Shown in pieces: positions 12,572 to 20,180 of a stretch of DNA of 21,197 nucleotides. The stretch lies in contig CABQLK010000034.1 in the NCBI GenBank assembly GCA_902465015.1, forward strand, positions 1 through 21,197, read 5' to 3'. A program made the position numbers and the translations under genes. The DNA is from an uncultured Collinsella sp. Lineage in GTDB: Bacteria > Actinomycetota > Coriobacteriia > Coriobacteriales > Coriobacteriaceae. Numbering within the stretch: position 1 is the first letter of the stretch; the number at the start of each line of letters is the position of its first letter. The notes beneath the pieces are model-generated. The model saw only the letters and a program-made list of their open reading frames with translations. It ran no database searches and was not told where the DNA came from.

Positions 12572-15289
12572 ATGGAAACTGTCAGCAATTACACCGAAAC
12601 GCTCGAAAAGACCGTCCGCGACCTTCTCGAACGGCAGGAGGATCTGATCAGGACTGCCTTTACCGACCAGCTTACCGGGCTTGGCAACCGTGGCGGCTTT
12701 GCCCGTTCCCTCGAGGAGCTCTGGGAGCAGGACGCCCCCGTTACCATGGCGTTCATCGATATCGACAATCTCAAGCACTGCAACGACGTCTTTGGGCATG
12801 ACGAGGGCAACCGCTATATCTTGCAGGTAAGTCTCTATCTTAAGCTGTATATGAAGGTGGGCGAAGCGGCGTTTCGCATAGGCGGCGACGAGTTTGCCAT
12901 CCTATCTACGATTGCAACCGAGGACGACCTCGCCGAACGTCTGAAACACTGCCGAACGGTTCTGCTCAAAAACAACGATTCCGAGATGCCCCACTCGTTT
13001 AGCTACGGAGTGTCACACGCCGACCCCGCCCTGGGCGAAGCTTCCAATCGCATGACGCTCGATGCCGACCATCGCATGTACGACTACAAGCTACGTCATG
13101 CCATGCACCTCGATCGACGCAATATCACGCAAGTCCACGCCGACGACTTCGAAATAAGCGATCGTATTTTTGACGCCTTTTCGATGCTCAACGAGGGCCG
13201 TTATTTCTTTATCGAGAACTTGGACAAACATCGCACCCTTTGGTCACAAGGTGCCTTGCGCGATCTTGGCCTTCCCTCGGAGCACATAGACAACTGTCGC
13301 GATTACTGGAAAACGCGCGTCCATCCCGACGACCTTGAGGTCTGCATCAACGACATCGACCAAGTCTACAACGGCACCAAGCACCGTCGCGTCATGCAGT
13401 ATCGTGTGCGCAACGCCGTCGGCGACTACGTCCTTTGCCGTGCTCGCGGGTTTCGTATCGACGGCGACGGAAATGTCCCCTCGCTCTATGTCGGCGAGCT
13501 CGTCAACCACTCACTTGCCGAAACCGTCGACGCCGCCACAGGCCTCGGAACGCAGCGCATGCTGGCCAACGCCATCGACGCCTGCCGCCGCGATCGTTGC
13601 GAGACAGGGCTTATAGCGGTGCGCGTTCGTGGCACGACAAAGCTCAACGAGCTCTACGGGGCCGAGGCTGTCGACAACATGCTTGCCGAATACGCAGGCC
13701 GCATGCTGTCGATCACCCGCGGCAGGAGCCGGGTCTTCCGTTCACGAAGCGTCCAGTTCGTCGTGCTCAGCAACGATTTGGACCATGAGGCATTCGAGCA
13801 ACTGACCCGCCACCTTAAAGAGGCTGTTTTCGCTCCTGTTCAAATCGCGGGCGACACCATTACTCCCGTCTGCCTTGTCGTCCCGGCCTTTTACGAGCAG
13901 TTAACCCATCAAGCGACCGCCGTTTTAGGCGAACTCGACCGTCGCCTTCGCACGGCCGGCGGGCTTGTTCCCAACGACAGCCTCCCCATACCCGAGGCGG
14001 AGCGCAAAAGCGCCATCGCCGAACGTATCGACTCGCTCACGGGCCTCTATCGACCCAGCGAGTTTATGCGGCGCGCCAACGCATTTCTCGAGGCAAGGCG
14101 CGACGACACCTGGTGCATCGCCACCGTCGACATGGGTCACATGCGCCTGTTTAATGAATGGCACGGCCAGGCCGAGGGCGACCGCGTACTCGCCGATGTG
14201 GGCACGGTCCTCAAGGACATCGAGAATGCCGATATGGGCGTCGCAGGGTACTGGGGCCAAGATGACTTTTGCGTACTCATCCCCTTTAAGCACATCACCG
14301 TCCATCAAATCTACAACCGCGTTCGCGAGGCAGTAGCCAGGCATGATGACGGCGTAGGTTTTTGGCCGTCCATGGGCATTTACCCCATCGACTCCAATGA
14401 GGAGATCACCATCGATGCGCAGGCAAAGGCCATGTTTACCAATCGACGCGCCAAAAACGACTTCAAGGAGCGCATTGCTATTTTCCGCCCCGAAGAATAT
14501 GAACACGAGATTGCGTTCCACCGCACGCTGACCGAGTTCCAGTACGCGCTCTCAAATGGCCGCATCACGTACTACCTGCAGCCCCAGGTCGATATGGAAA
14601 CCGGCGAGATCATTGGCGCCGAGGCACTTACGCGCTGGATTGACAAGGACGGCTCTCTCATTTCGCCCGCAACGTTTATCCCCGCACTCGAGGAAAGCGG
14701 CTTTGTGGTGACGCTCGACAAGTACATTTGGCAGGGTGTCGCCATATGGCTTCGCGAGCGTCTCGATCGCGGTCTTCGCGTGGTTCCGGTCTCGCTTAAT
14801 GTGTCTCGCGTGGACATTCTTGCCTGCGACGTTGCCGAGCATATGGGATCGCTCGCCGCCCAATACAACCTGCCGCCCGAGCTCATGCGCATCGAGATCA
14901 CCGAGACGGCTTATACGGGAGAGTCCGAAGCCGTGGACAAACTGACAGCCGACTTGCACACCCGCGGCTTCTCGACCTATATGGACGATTTTGGCACCGG
15001 TCAGTCCACGCTCGCGATGCTCAAGAACGTCAACGTCGACGTCATCAAGCTCGACCGAACCTTTGTGCCCACCGACCGCGATCAAGGCCGCAGCGCGCAG
15101 ATCGTGTCATCGATGCTCGAGATGGCGCAGTCGCTCCATCTGCCCATTGTAATCGAAGGCGTCGAGACAGATGAGCAGGCGAACATGCTACGCCACATGG
15201 GCGCCCGCTACGCTCAGGGTTTCCTCTACTACCGCCCCATGCCGGCGAAGGATTTTGAGGCATTGCTCGATGGTGGCAATAACAACTGA
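12572..15289 (+). CDS. multi-domain c-di-GMP protein: GGDEF-PAS-GGDEF*-GGDEF*-EAL
   Basis: A 905-residue signalling protein with no membrane segment or signal peptide. From the N-terminus: a short coiled segment (1-28); an intact diguanylate cyclase domain (about 29-180) with TGLGNRGGF, metal-binding Asp63 in FIDIDNLKHCND and RIGGDEF (102-108); a PAS_3-like sensor (about 205-315, including VHPDD); a degenerate GGDEF domain (about 318-460; RSRSVQF replaces the signature); a second degenerate GGDEF (about 487-640; GQDDF in place of GGDEF); and an EAL phosphodiesterase domain (about 650-905). The EAL catalytic residues look complete: EALTR, LNVSR, EITET, DDFGTG, IKLDR, EGVET and QGFLYY. The RxxD inhibition site before the first GGDEF is replaced by KVGE. 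The protein could both make and break c-di-GMP. An in-frame stop ends two codons before this ATG, which fixes the start despite a weak ribosome binding site. It lies upstream of a shorter paralogue. Confidence 0.92.
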   Translation: METVSNYTETLEKTVRDLLERQEDLIRTAFTDQLTGLGNRGGFARSLEELWEQDAPVTMAFIDIDNLKHCNDVFGHDEGNRYILQVSLYLKLYMKVGEAAFRIGGDEFAILSTIATEDDLAERLKHCRTVLLKNNDSEMPHSFSYGVSHADPALGEASNRMTLDADHRMYDYKLRHAMHLDRRNITQVHADDFEISDRIFDAFSMLNEGRYFFIENLDKHRTLWSQGALRDLGLPSEHIDNCRDYWKTRVHPDDLEVCINDIDQVYNGTKHRRVMQYRVRNAVGDYVLCRARGFRIDGDGNVPSLYVGELVNHSLAETVDAATGLGTQRMLANAIDACRRDRCETGLIAVRVRGTTKLNELYGAEAVDNMLAEYAGRMLSITRGRSRVFRSRSVQFVVLSNDLDHEAFEQLTRHLKEAVFAPVQIAGDTITPVCLVVPAFYEQLTHQATAVLGELDRRLRTAGGLVPNDSLPIPEAERKSAIAERIDSLTGLYRPSEFMRRANAFLEARRDDTWCIATVDMGHMRLFNEWHGQAEGDRVLADVGTVLKDIENADMGVAGYWGQDDFCVLIPFKHITVHQIYNRVREAVARHDDGVGFWPSMGIYPIDSNEEITIDAQAKAMFTNRRAKNDFKERIAIFRPEEYEHEIAFHRTLTEFQYALSNGRITYYLQPQVDMETGEIIGAEALTRWIDKDGSLISPATFIPALEESGFVVTLDKYIWQGVAIWLRERLDRGLRVVPVSLNVSRVDILACDVAEHMGSLAAQYNLPPELMRIEITETAYTGESEAVDKLTADLHTRGFSTYMDDFGTGQSTLAMLKNVNVDVIKLDRTFVPTDRDQGRSAQIVSSMLEMAQSLHLPIVIEGVETDEQANMLRHMGARYAQGFLYYRPMPAKDFEALLDGGNNN

Positions 15290-15345
15290 TACGCTCGCGC
15301 GCAAAACGCCACCGCCGAAGGGGGCATTTGTCTCCATTAGCTAAC

Positions 15346-15380
15346 TTATATCCCCAGTTCAAACCGAATTGGGGATATGA
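15346..15380. promoter_or_regulatory. inverted repeat upstream of the second GGDEF gene
   Basis: Bases 15346-15359 and 15367-15380 pair over about 14 positions (core ATATCCCC with GGGGATAT, two G-U pairs) around a seven-base loop. It is 37 bases before the ATG at 15417 and has no T-run after it, so an operator or attenuator is more likely than a terminator for the preceding gene. Confidence 0.5.
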
Positions 15381-15416
15381 TACAAACCGTTGTTCCGCCC
15401 AAGGAGGTTATCCATC

Positions 15417-16946
15417 ATGAACGAGTCATATCGCCTGGGTGAGCAATCGATTATTGCCTATCTTCAGCGACTTGCGAATGGCATCTCGACCGCCGAACTC
15501 GATGTTGCCGCGCTGCCTGCTGAGCTGCGCGCCGTTGGCGAGCAACTGCAAAAGACGCATGCCATCCTGCAACAAGAGCGCCGGCTGCTTGAGAGCAACG
15601 CCTATATCGACCCGCTCACCAACTTGGGCAACCGCGGCGGACTCGACCGTCACGTCGAGCAACTCTGGCACAAAGGTGACCCCTTCACCTGCGCCTATAT
15701 TGACATCGACCATCTCAAACATTGCAATGATAGGTTTGGCCACGCCGAAGGCAATCGCTATATTCTGAGCATCTGCCGCACGCTCTCCGAAACCATGGAG
15801 CACGATGAGATGCTGTTCCGTATCGGTGGAGACGAGTTTGTGCTCATCTCGCTCTCCGCAAACGAGACCGAACTCGAGCAGCGCTTGGAGCAGATACGCG
15901 CCGGGCTGGTCGAGGCGAGCTCAGGTGGCAAGGCGCCCATGATCGGCAGCTTTAGCTTTGGCTGCTCGCGCGTCGATCCACTTGCCGGCGACACGCGTCG
16001 CCAGATGACGATGGATGCCGATCGCAAGATGTATCGCTATAAGCTTATGCATCGTGTACAGCAACCGGAAAACAATGACGCGCCGCAACGCCCAATCGTC
16101 GAGCAGCTTCCATGCAACGACCGCGTATTCCAAGCGATCTCAATGAGCTCCGAGACGCGCTATCCGTTTATCCTTAACCTCGATACGGGAGAATCGCAAT
16201 GGTCGGTTAACGCCGTGCGCGATTTTGACCTGCCCTCCCAGCACCCTTTTAACTCACTCGACATGTGGCTCGCCCGCGTTCATCCCGAGGACCGCGACAA
16301 CGTACGTGCCGAGCTCGACATGGTGATAAACGGCATGTGGCACTTCCACTACATGCAGTACCGCGTTATGGATGCTACCGGAGCGTACGCGCTTTGCGAC
16401 TGCACGGGCTACCGCTTGGACGGCACCGATACCGAGCCTAACATGTACGTGGGCATTATCATCAACCGCAGCCTGGCGGATACGACTGACTCGGTAACGG
16501 GCCTGGGCGATGTCCACGCCCTGGTCAGCGCCATTGGCGAAATGCGCCGCGTGGCGCGCGAGGCAGGCTTTATTGCCATTAAGGTTGACGATATCGCCGA
16601 GGTCAACGCCCGCTTTGGCTTTGATGCGGGCGACCGCGTGCTCGCCGAAAGCGCAGCGTGCCTCATGGATTGTTCGCGCGGCAAGGGTCGCCTGTTCCGC
16701 TCGACGGGGCCAACGTTCGTGGCACTCTTCGATGAGCTCGGCCCCGAGGCAATCGACGAGATCGCAAGCGACATCGAACGGTTCCTGGGTTCTCCCGTGC
16801 TCATCGGCTCGCTTGAATATCAGCCGCCCATTCGCGTGGCCACGCTCCATCTGGACGCTGTCGATCGACAGCCCGTTTCCATTTTGAACGAGCTCAAAGC
16901 GTTGCTTAAAGAGGCAGTACAGGTACCGGGCACCAAGCTGGACTAG
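15417..16946 (+). CDS. diguanylate cyclase: GGDEF-PAS-GGDEF* protein
   Basis: A 509-residue soluble signalling protein. The start at 15417 follows AAGGAGG with eight-base spacing. An N-terminal helical segment (about 1-62) leads into an intact GGDEF domain (about 63-215) with TNLGNRGGL, Asp97 in YIDIDHLKHCND and RIGGDEF (135-141). A PAS-like domain follows (about 230-350, including RVHPEDRD). The C-terminus (about 353-505) is a degenerate GGDEF domain with TGLGDVHAL but RSTGPTF in place of the signature. No RxxD inhibition site is seen before the active GGDEF (EHDE is there instead). The domain order and many short blocks match residues 1 to about 470 of the gene upstream, so the two are tandem paralogues, this one without the third GGDEF and the EAL. 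It is predicted to synthesise c-di-GMP from GTP; the signal sensed by the PAS domain is unknown. Confidence 0.92.
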   Translation: MNESYRLGEQSIIAYLQRLANGISTAELDVAALPAELRAVGEQLQKTHAILQQERRLLESNAYIDPLTNLGNRGGLDRHVEQLWHKGDPFTCAYIDIDHLKHCNDRFGHAEGNRYILSICRTLSETMEHDEMLFRIGGDEFVLISLSANETELEQRLEQIRAGLVEASSGGKAPMIGSFSFGCSRVDPLAGDTRRQMTMDADRKMYRYKLMHRVQQPENNDAPQRPIVEQLPCNDRVFQAISMSSETRYPFILNLDTGESQWSVNAVRDFDLPSQHPFNSLDMWLARVHPEDRDNVRAELDMVINGMWHFHYMQYRVMDATGAYALCDCTGYRLDGTDTEPNMYVGIIINRSLADTTDSVTGLGDVHALVSAIGEMRRVAREAGFIAIKVDDIAEVNARFGFDAGDRVLAESAACLMDCSRGKGRLFRSTGPTFVALFDELGPEAIDEIASDIERFLGSPVLIGSLEYQPPIRVATLHLDAVDRQPVSILNELKALLKEAVQVPGTKLD

Positions 16947-17017
16947 CGTCGTGGGGCGCATGATGGTTATTTTCCGATCTCAGGCGAACACATTGAGCAA
17001 ATAGGTCGTACCCACAG

Positions 17018-17218
17018 TTAGCCGAACACCCCTGCAGTCCCTCCCGGGGCCCGGGGGCACCGTTTTCGATACTCTTGGTTTCCTTTACCCGATGCAAATA
17101 AGTGCTCAACAACATAAAACCTATCCCCCGCCACGGATATGCCGTCGAGTAAATCTGTTAAGCCAACCCTATCAACTTCTTTTGACAATTGGCTGTATTG
17201 GTCCATTTTGACGTCCAT
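17018..17218 (-). CDS. small hypothetical protein, probably truncated
   Basis: A 66-residue reading frame beginning MDVKMDQYSQLSKEVDRVG, 14 bases after the small membrane-protein gene on the same strand, with a GGAAGCGGG sequence before the ATG. Up to about residue 50 it is AT-rich and looks like a normal soluble protein. After that it enters a very GC-rich tract (CCCGGGGCCCGGGGG, 17043-17057) and becomes Pro/Gly/Arg-rich, as if a real gene had been cut by unrelated sequence. No family is recognised. It may be a pseudogene fragment. The remaining bases 16947-17017 hold no gene. Confidence 0.35.
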   Translation of the reverse strand: MDVKMDQYSQLSKEVDRVGLTDLLDGISVAGDRFYVVEHLFASGKGNQEYRKRCPRAPGGTAGVFG

Positions 17219-17232
17219 CCCGCTTCCGCTGT

Positions 17233-17553
17233 CTATCGCCTCATAAACACAAACCTAACGAGCCGCACGAACGACAAAGAGGCCAAGCTGAACAGAAGTA
17301 GAACCAAAACTTCAAAAACACTGGTATTCCAATCGCGTACCCAGCCCTCTACCGCCCACAAGAAAAACAGCAGCCCCATCCATAACGTCACAGAAGAAAT
17401 CAACTTTGCGTAAGGGCGTATATCAATCCCGCTCTCCCTTTTTGTGACATCATATCCAGCAATTGAGCTGAGCCATCTTCCTCTTCTGTATTGGATTGAA
17501 AGAAGAATCAGGGCAATCGAAGTTATCAAACAGACAGCATCCTCTGTTTCCAT
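17233..17553 (-). CDS. small three-helix membrane protein, DUF3784-like
   Basis: A 106-residue predicted membrane protein with hydrophobic segments at about 7-21, 50-68 and 79-96. The segment GYDVTKRESGIDIRPYAK between helices 1 and 2 resembles the conserved GYN-type loop of the DUF3784 family of small Firmicute/Actinobacterial membrane proteins; this similarity is by eye. The ATG follows AAAGGAAG with good spacing, so the gene is probably real. Its base composition is clearly AT-richer than the genes on both sides, consistent with acquisition by transfer. It may form a two-gene transcript with the small ORF that follows. Function is unknown. Confidence 0.65.
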   Translation of the reverse strand: METEDAVCLITSIALILLSIQYRRGRWLSSIAGYDVTKRESGIDIRPYAKLISSVTLWMGLLFFLWAVEGWVRDWNTSVFEVLVLLLFSLASLSFVRLVRFVFMRR

Positions 17554-17643
17554 AGAACTTCCTTTGCTTTCCGTCCTAGCTGCGCGTTCACAATCGAATC
17601 AAACCAAGTGTGAATTACTCGATAGCAACCGCCCTAGTATAAA

Positions 17644-17842
17644 TCATAGCCTCCGCAGCAGCCCGCCTTCCAAGATCTCAAAGCTCGCCATCGAGGGCGA
17701 CCCGCCCAGACCCCTTACAATCTGCTCGCACGAGGCCCCGCACTCCAACATCCTCTGGACCGTATCCCGCACGTACCTGGTGGGCGAGCCTGCCGTGGGC
17801 CCTCGGGGCCGGCATCGCGCCCCACGCCATCCGCCCGCTCAT
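17644..17842 (-). pseudogene. decayed IS30-family transposase fragment (helix-turn-helix part)
   Basis: A minus-strand frame, open between two stops and lacking a sensible start codon, encodes TVQRMLECGASCEQIVRGLG followed by GSPSMASFEI. This matches the N-terminal helix-turn-helix of IS30-type transposases (pattern: MLxxGxSxxxIAxxLGRSPSTISREI) with several key positions changed. Third codon positions are GC-rich, as in real genes. The rest of the transposase is missing. The remaining bases of 17554-17887 hold only the leader of the flavoprotein gene. Confidence 0.4.
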
Positions 17843-17887
17843 GCAATAATCCTCTGCATAAGTCATCGACAGCAGAGGGAGTTTGTG

Positions 17888-18511
17888 ATGAAGGTTCTTT
17901 TAGTCAACGGTAGCCCCAAGGCAAACGGCAACACCGCTCGCGCGCTTGCCGAAGTCGCCGAGCAATTGCATGCCGAGGGTATCGATACCGAGGTGTTCCA
18001 GCTGGGCGCCAAGCCCATTCGCGACTGCATTGGCTGTGGTCAGTGCGGCAAGCTCGATTGCCGCTGCACCTTTGACGACGACGTGGTCAACGAGCTCATT
18101 TCCACCGCCGAGCAGGCAGACGGCTTTGTCTTTGGCTCGCCCGTCTATTACGCGCACCCCAGCGGCCGCATCCTCTCGGCCCTCGACCGTGCGTTTTATG
18201 CTGGCAGCAAGGCCTTTGCGCACAAGCCGGGCGCCTCTGTCGCCGTTGCCCGCCGCGGCGGCACGTCGACCACGTTCGATGTACTCAACAAGTACTTCAC
18301 CATCAACCAGATGCCCGTGGTCGCCTCCACCTACTGGAACAACGTCTTTGGCGCTGCGCCGGGCGAGGCTGCCCAGGATGCCGAGGGTCTGGCCACCATG
18401 CGAAACATCGGCAAAAACATGGCCTGGCTCCTGCGTTGCATCGAGGCAGGCAAGGCTGCCGGCATCGAAGCCCCCGAGGCCGATCGCGAGCGCACCAACT
18501 TCATTCGTTAG
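17888..18511 (+). CDS. NAD(P)H-dependent flavodoxin-fold oxidoreductase with iron-sulfur-type cysteine cluster
   Basis: A 207-residue cytoplasmic flavoprotein of the NADPH-dependent FMN reductase (FMN_red) family. The FMN phosphate loop is GSPKANGNTARAL (8-20), and the SPVYYAHPSG segment (84-93) also belongs to the flavin site. Between them lie five cysteines, CIGCGQCGKLDCRC (47-60), spaced CX2CX2CX4CXC. This fits the compact motif of iron-sulfur flavoproteins (ISF), so a [4Fe-4S] cluster is plausible. The ATG at 17888 follows GAGGGA; the frame remains open upstream but crosses the AT-rich islet and is not coding there. The ArsC-like gene begins 15 bases downstream, suggesting co-transcription. 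A role in electron transfer or in detoxifying oxidants would fit, but the substrate is unknown. Confidence 0.88.
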   Translation: MKVLLVNGSPKANGNTARALAEVAEQLHAEGIDTEVFQLGAKPIRDCIGCGQCGKLDCRCTFDDDVVNELISTAEQADGFVFGSPVYYAHPSGRILSALDRAFYAGSKAFAHKPGASVAVARRGGTSTTFDVLNKYFTINQMPVVASTYWNNVFGAAPGEAAQDAEGLATMRNIGKNMAWLLRCIEAGKAAGIEAPEADRERTNFIR

Positions 18512-18526
18512 AACGGGAGCCGATAA

Positions 18527-18868
18527 GTGAACGTGCAAATTTTTGGGACCAAAAAGTCCTTCGATACCAAGAAGGCTCAGCGCTTTTTTAAGGAGCGCCG
18601 CATTAAGGTGCAGTTTATCGACCTTAAGGAAAAGGAGATGAGCAAGGGCGAGCTCACGAGCGTGATGCAGGCGGTCGGCGGCATCGACAAGCTGCTCAAC
18701 CCCAAAGCCAAGGACGAGGAGACGCTCGCGCTCATCCAGCACCTCACCCCTAGCCAGCGCTTCGATAAACTGCTCGAGAATCAGCAGGTTCTAGCCGAGC
18801 CCATCGTGCGCAACGGCAAAAAGGCCACCGTCGGTTATTGCCCCGATGTGTGGGGAGCCTGGGAGTAG
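18527..18868 (+). CDS. ArsC/Spx-fold (arsenate reductase-like) protein lacking the catalytic cysteine
   Basis: A 113-residue thioredoxin-like-fold protein of the ArsC/YffB/Spx group. It starts with GTG 18527, eight bases after GGGAG. The N-terminus IFGTKKSFDTKKAQRFF aligns with the family's Y/FGxxxC-DTxKA motif, but the redox-active cysteine is Ser11. The conserved ERRIKVQFIDLKE and PIVRNGKKATVGY segments are intact. The only cysteine in the protein is Cys104. Arsenate reduction by the usual thiol route is therefore unlikely; a regulatory, protein-binding role like Spx or a lost activity are alternatives. It follows the flavoprotein by 15 bases and is probably in the same transcript. Confidence 0.82.
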   Translation: MNVQIFGTKKSFDTKKAQRFFKERRIKVQFIDLKEKEMSKGELTSVMQAVGGIDKLLNPKAKDEETLALIQHLTPSQRFDKLLENQQVLAEPIVRNGKKATVGYCPDVWGAWE

Positions 18869-18954
18869 CCTGTGTTATTTGCCGGCGCGTGGGTATAAGA
18901 GCAGGCGTTTGGCATAAGATTTAACTGTAAGCCATGTCTAACAAAGGAGGGCAC

Positions 18955-20085
18955 ATGCCCAACAAACCCGTGAAGATCATCATGCTTACCGGATACCTCG
19001 GTGCCGGCAAGACCACGCTGCTCAACCACATCCTCGCTAACGACGGCGGCATCCGCGCCGCCGTGATCGTCAACGATATCGGCGAGATCAACGTCGACGC
19101 CAGCCTCATCGCCGACGGCGGCCTTTCCGAGACCGACGACCTCATCCCGCTCACCAACGGCTGCATCTGCTGCACGCTTTCGGACGACCTTGCTAACCAG
19201 CTGCAGGGCATCGCCGATTCGGGCGACTTCGACTACATCATCATCGAGGCTTCGGGCATTTGCGAGCCTATCCCCATCGCCTACACCATCTCGAGCTTCT
19301 GCGACGAGGCCAAGGTGGGCGGCGAGCCCAAGCTCGCGCTCGACAACATCGTGGCTGTGGTCGATTGCGCCCGCATGTACGACGAGTTCAACGGCGGCCG
19401 CGACCTGCTGGCCGAGGATATCGACGAGGACGACATCGAGAGCCTGCTCATCCAGCAGATTGAATTCTGCTCCACGCTCATCCTCAACAAGACCGATACC
19501 GTAACGCCCGAGCAGATCGCCGAGCTCAAGGCCATCGTGCGCAGTCTGCAGAAGGACGCCGTGATTGTCGAGGCCCAAAACGGCGAGGTTCCCATGGAGG
19601 AGCTGCTCGACACCGACCGCTTCGACTTTATGCGCGCCTACAACTCCGCCGCTTGGATCGAGGCCATGGAGCATCCCGAAGAGCACGACGACCCCGAGGT
19701 GCTCGAGTACGACATCGAGACCTTTGTGTACTCGCGCCGCAAGCCGTTTGACCTGCAGAAGTTCACCGATTTTGTTGAGCAGGAGTGGCCCGACGAGGTC
19801 ATCCGCGTCAAGGGTCCGCTGTGGCAGGCCAGCAATCCGGACATGTGCTACATGTTTGAGCAGGCCGGCCACCAGATGCGCCTGATGGAGAACGGCCTGT
19901 TTGTCGACTCGGCGCCCGAGGGCGAGAAGCAGAAGATCATCGACGAGAACCCCGAGATCATGCAAATTTGGGACGACGAGACGGGCGACCGCATGACGAG
20001 TCTGTGCATCATCGGCCGTCACATGGACAAAGATGTGCTCATCGCCTCCCTCGATGCCTGCCTGACCGACTGGCACCGCGCCTAG
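18955..20085 (+). CDS. CobW/COG0523-family G3E GTPase (metallochaperone type)
   Basis: A 376-residue cytoplasmic GTPase. The start at 18955 follows AAAGGAGGG; an upstream ATG at 18934 in the same frame lacks a ribosome binding site. Visible features are the Walker A GYLGAGKTT (13-21), the metal-binding GCICC (69-73, CxCC), the switch segment IIIEASG and base-recognition NKTD. A C-terminal CobW_C domain begins around VLEYDIETFVYSRRKPFD. The acidic/His stretch HPEEHDDPE before it resembles the metal-rich linkers of such proteins. Members deliver zinc, cobalt or nickel to client enzymes; nothing nearby identifies the metal or the client. It is closed by a strong terminator. Confidence 0.93.
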   Translation: MPNKPVKIIMLTGYLGAGKTTLLNHILANDGGIRAAVIVNDIGEINVDASLIADGGLSETDDLIPLTNGCICCTLSDDLANQLQGIADSGDFDYIIIEASGICEPIPIAYTISSFCDEAKVGGEPKLALDNIVAVVDCARMYDEFNGGRDLLAEDIDEDDIESLLIQQIEFCSTLILNKTDTVTPEQIAELKAIVRSLQKDAVIVEAQNGEVPMEELLDTDRFDFMRAYNSAAWIEAMEHPEEHDDPEVLEYDIETFVYSRRKPFDLQKFTDFVEQEWPDEVIRVKGPLWQASNPDMCYMFEQAGHQMRLMENGLFVDSAPEGEKQKIIDENPEIMQIWDDETGDRMTSLCIIGRHMDKDVLIASLDACLTDWHRA

Positions 20086-20125
20086 GTTTATCCAAGCGGG
20101 CATTTTTCCGCCCACGTAACCGCCT

Positions 20126-20160
20126 AACCACCACGAAGGTACCCTTCGTGGTGGTTTTTC
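20126..20160 (+). terminator. intrinsic terminator after the CobW-family gene
   Basis: A perfect 14-bp stem (AACCACCACGAAGG 20126-20139, CCTTCGTGGTGGTT 20143-20156) with a three-base loop runs into a T-rich end (TTTC). The methyltransferase start is only 21 bases further on. Confidence 0.9.
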
Positions 20161-20180
20161 GTTCTGAGCCAAGGAGATTC

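Noticed and set aside
17444..17887. N-terminal extension of the flavoprotein frame
   Set aside because: It crosses the AT-rich islet antisense to other features and has no family similarity; the ATG at 17888 has a good ribosome binding site and begins exactly at the conserved flavodoxin fold.
18835..20172. 445-residue minus-strand reading frame
   Set aside because: It is fully antiparallel to the CobW-family GTPase gene, which has clear motifs and a ribosome binding site. It arises from the high GC content.
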